Under the pieces are notes generated by a model, which saw only the letters and a program-made list of their open reading frames with translations, searched no databases and was not told where the DNA came from. Both the position numbers and the translations under genes were made by a program. From NCBI GenBank assembly GCA_016708875.1, contig JADJFA010000023.1:1-64000 (forward strand): DNA of 64,000 nucleotides. Direction: 5' to 3'. The stretch comes from Lewinellaceae bacterium. GTDB lineage: Bacteria; Bacteroidota; Bacteroidia; Chitinophagales; Saprospiraceae. Each line of letters starts with the position of its first letter. Positions within the stretch are counted from its first letter, which is position 1. Shown here piece after piece: positions 63,801 through 64,000 of the stretch.

Positions 63801-64000
63801 AGAAAAACTGTGCGTCCAACTGGCGTAATCAGCGGGCAGATCTGGCGCAACTGCAGGCGGTTGTGTCACCTGTGTACGTGGCAAAGACGGGAACATGCCC
63901 GCTACGGCCGACCACAACAGCCGTCCAGATACGCGTTCACCTTCCCATCTTTCGAAAGGCTGGATGCTCAGGGGCAATCCGTCTTCGACAAGCCCGAGGC
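60806..64000 (-). CDS. SF1 helicase with C-terminal nuclease-like domain, partial and frameshifted
   Basis: Open to the right window edge, so the N-terminus is missing. Visible motifs: Walker A VEGSSGSGKTYLISAIAMSA, a coiled and basic middle, Walker B VVLVDEAHNIPKQECFHLFS, VVFGDARQDMTPFEEDDILE, VVGIACATVQQRDLIAAQLL, and QGQHVDVLLLSLTHGTTDAQ with NQLHVVLTRATQKFYIAHS (motifs V/VI). The frame breaks at the G4 at 61299-61302 (one base too many) and continues as EGLHSVLAADKNFLGTCILS. The C-terminal ~120 residues (VELALRPYFEQSQ, LAFDGVLAKTPLPSYEWEEK, GISFVPVLSAQWWRSPKQEA) have the shape of MTES_1575/Vsr-like endonuclease domains that cap such helicases. This architecture occurs in DNA-repair and defence proteins. 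Confidence 0.8.

Overview
The window looks like a chromosomal segment of a Bacteroidota bacterium, most likely from the Saprospiria/Haliscomenobacter side. The evidence is C-terminal type IX secretion (T9SS) sorting domains on several secreted proteins, the gene order rpmB-rpmG-DUF4295, a histone-H1-like Hc1 protein, promoters of the TTG-N19-TAnnTTTG type, TonB receptors with CarboxypepD_reg-like N-termini, and a paired DUF1501/DUF1800 locus. No rRNA, phage, integrase or CRISPR array was seen. One tRNA (Arg, ACG) is present.

Layout. 1-1.4 kb: a partial response regulator, the L28/L33/DUF4295 ribosomal operon and tRNA-Arg. 1.4-11 kb: two secreted proteases, a PIF1-like helicase, a DUF885 lipoprotein, a basic low-complexity protein, Hc1 and a DUF4407 membrane protein. 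11-17.3 kb: an MBL hydrolase, a heptose-7-phosphate kinase (frameshifted), a T9SS cargo protein (frameshifted), an N-terminal fragment of mfd, a GNAT, accD and two MITE-like elements. 17.5-22.8 kb: a Cys-rich surface protein and the DUF1501/DUF1800 pair. 23-34.2 kb: a copper island with a Cys-rich membrane protein, an MbnP-like protein, an MbnH/MauG-like di-heme enzyme, two metal-binding proteins and a CusA/CusC/CusB-type efflux system. 34.2-44.5 kb: mixed housekeeping and membrane genes, including an S2P-CBS protease, an O-antigen ligase, rsmA and an alkyltransferase-like protein. 44.5-49.6 kb: a probable metal-uptake cassette (His-rich protein, TonB receptor, two related lipoproteins and a lipocalin). 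49.8-57.4 kb: an SH3-like protein, a Fic protein, an M1 peptidase, a membrane protein and a two-component kinase with receiver. 57.5-60.7 kb: a second TonB receptor behind a clear promoter and dyad operator, then small membrane proteins. 60.8-64 kb: a large SF1 helicase with a C-terminal nuclease-like domain, cut by the window edge.

Two features cut across the whole window. First, about fifteen genes are broken by single-base indels, many of them at homopolymers, although the reading frame is conserved on both sides. This points to an under-polished long-read or metagenome assembly more than to gene decay, so I give corrected spans. Second, the intergenic spaces are full of inverted repeats: dispersed 21-29 bp stem families, perfect palindromes with a one-base centre, and arrays of short direct repeats facing their own reverse complement. 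Some of these run into genes and encode protein (the C-terminus of the CusA-like pump, the N-terminus of the DUF1800 protein, and the stop codon of the GNAT).
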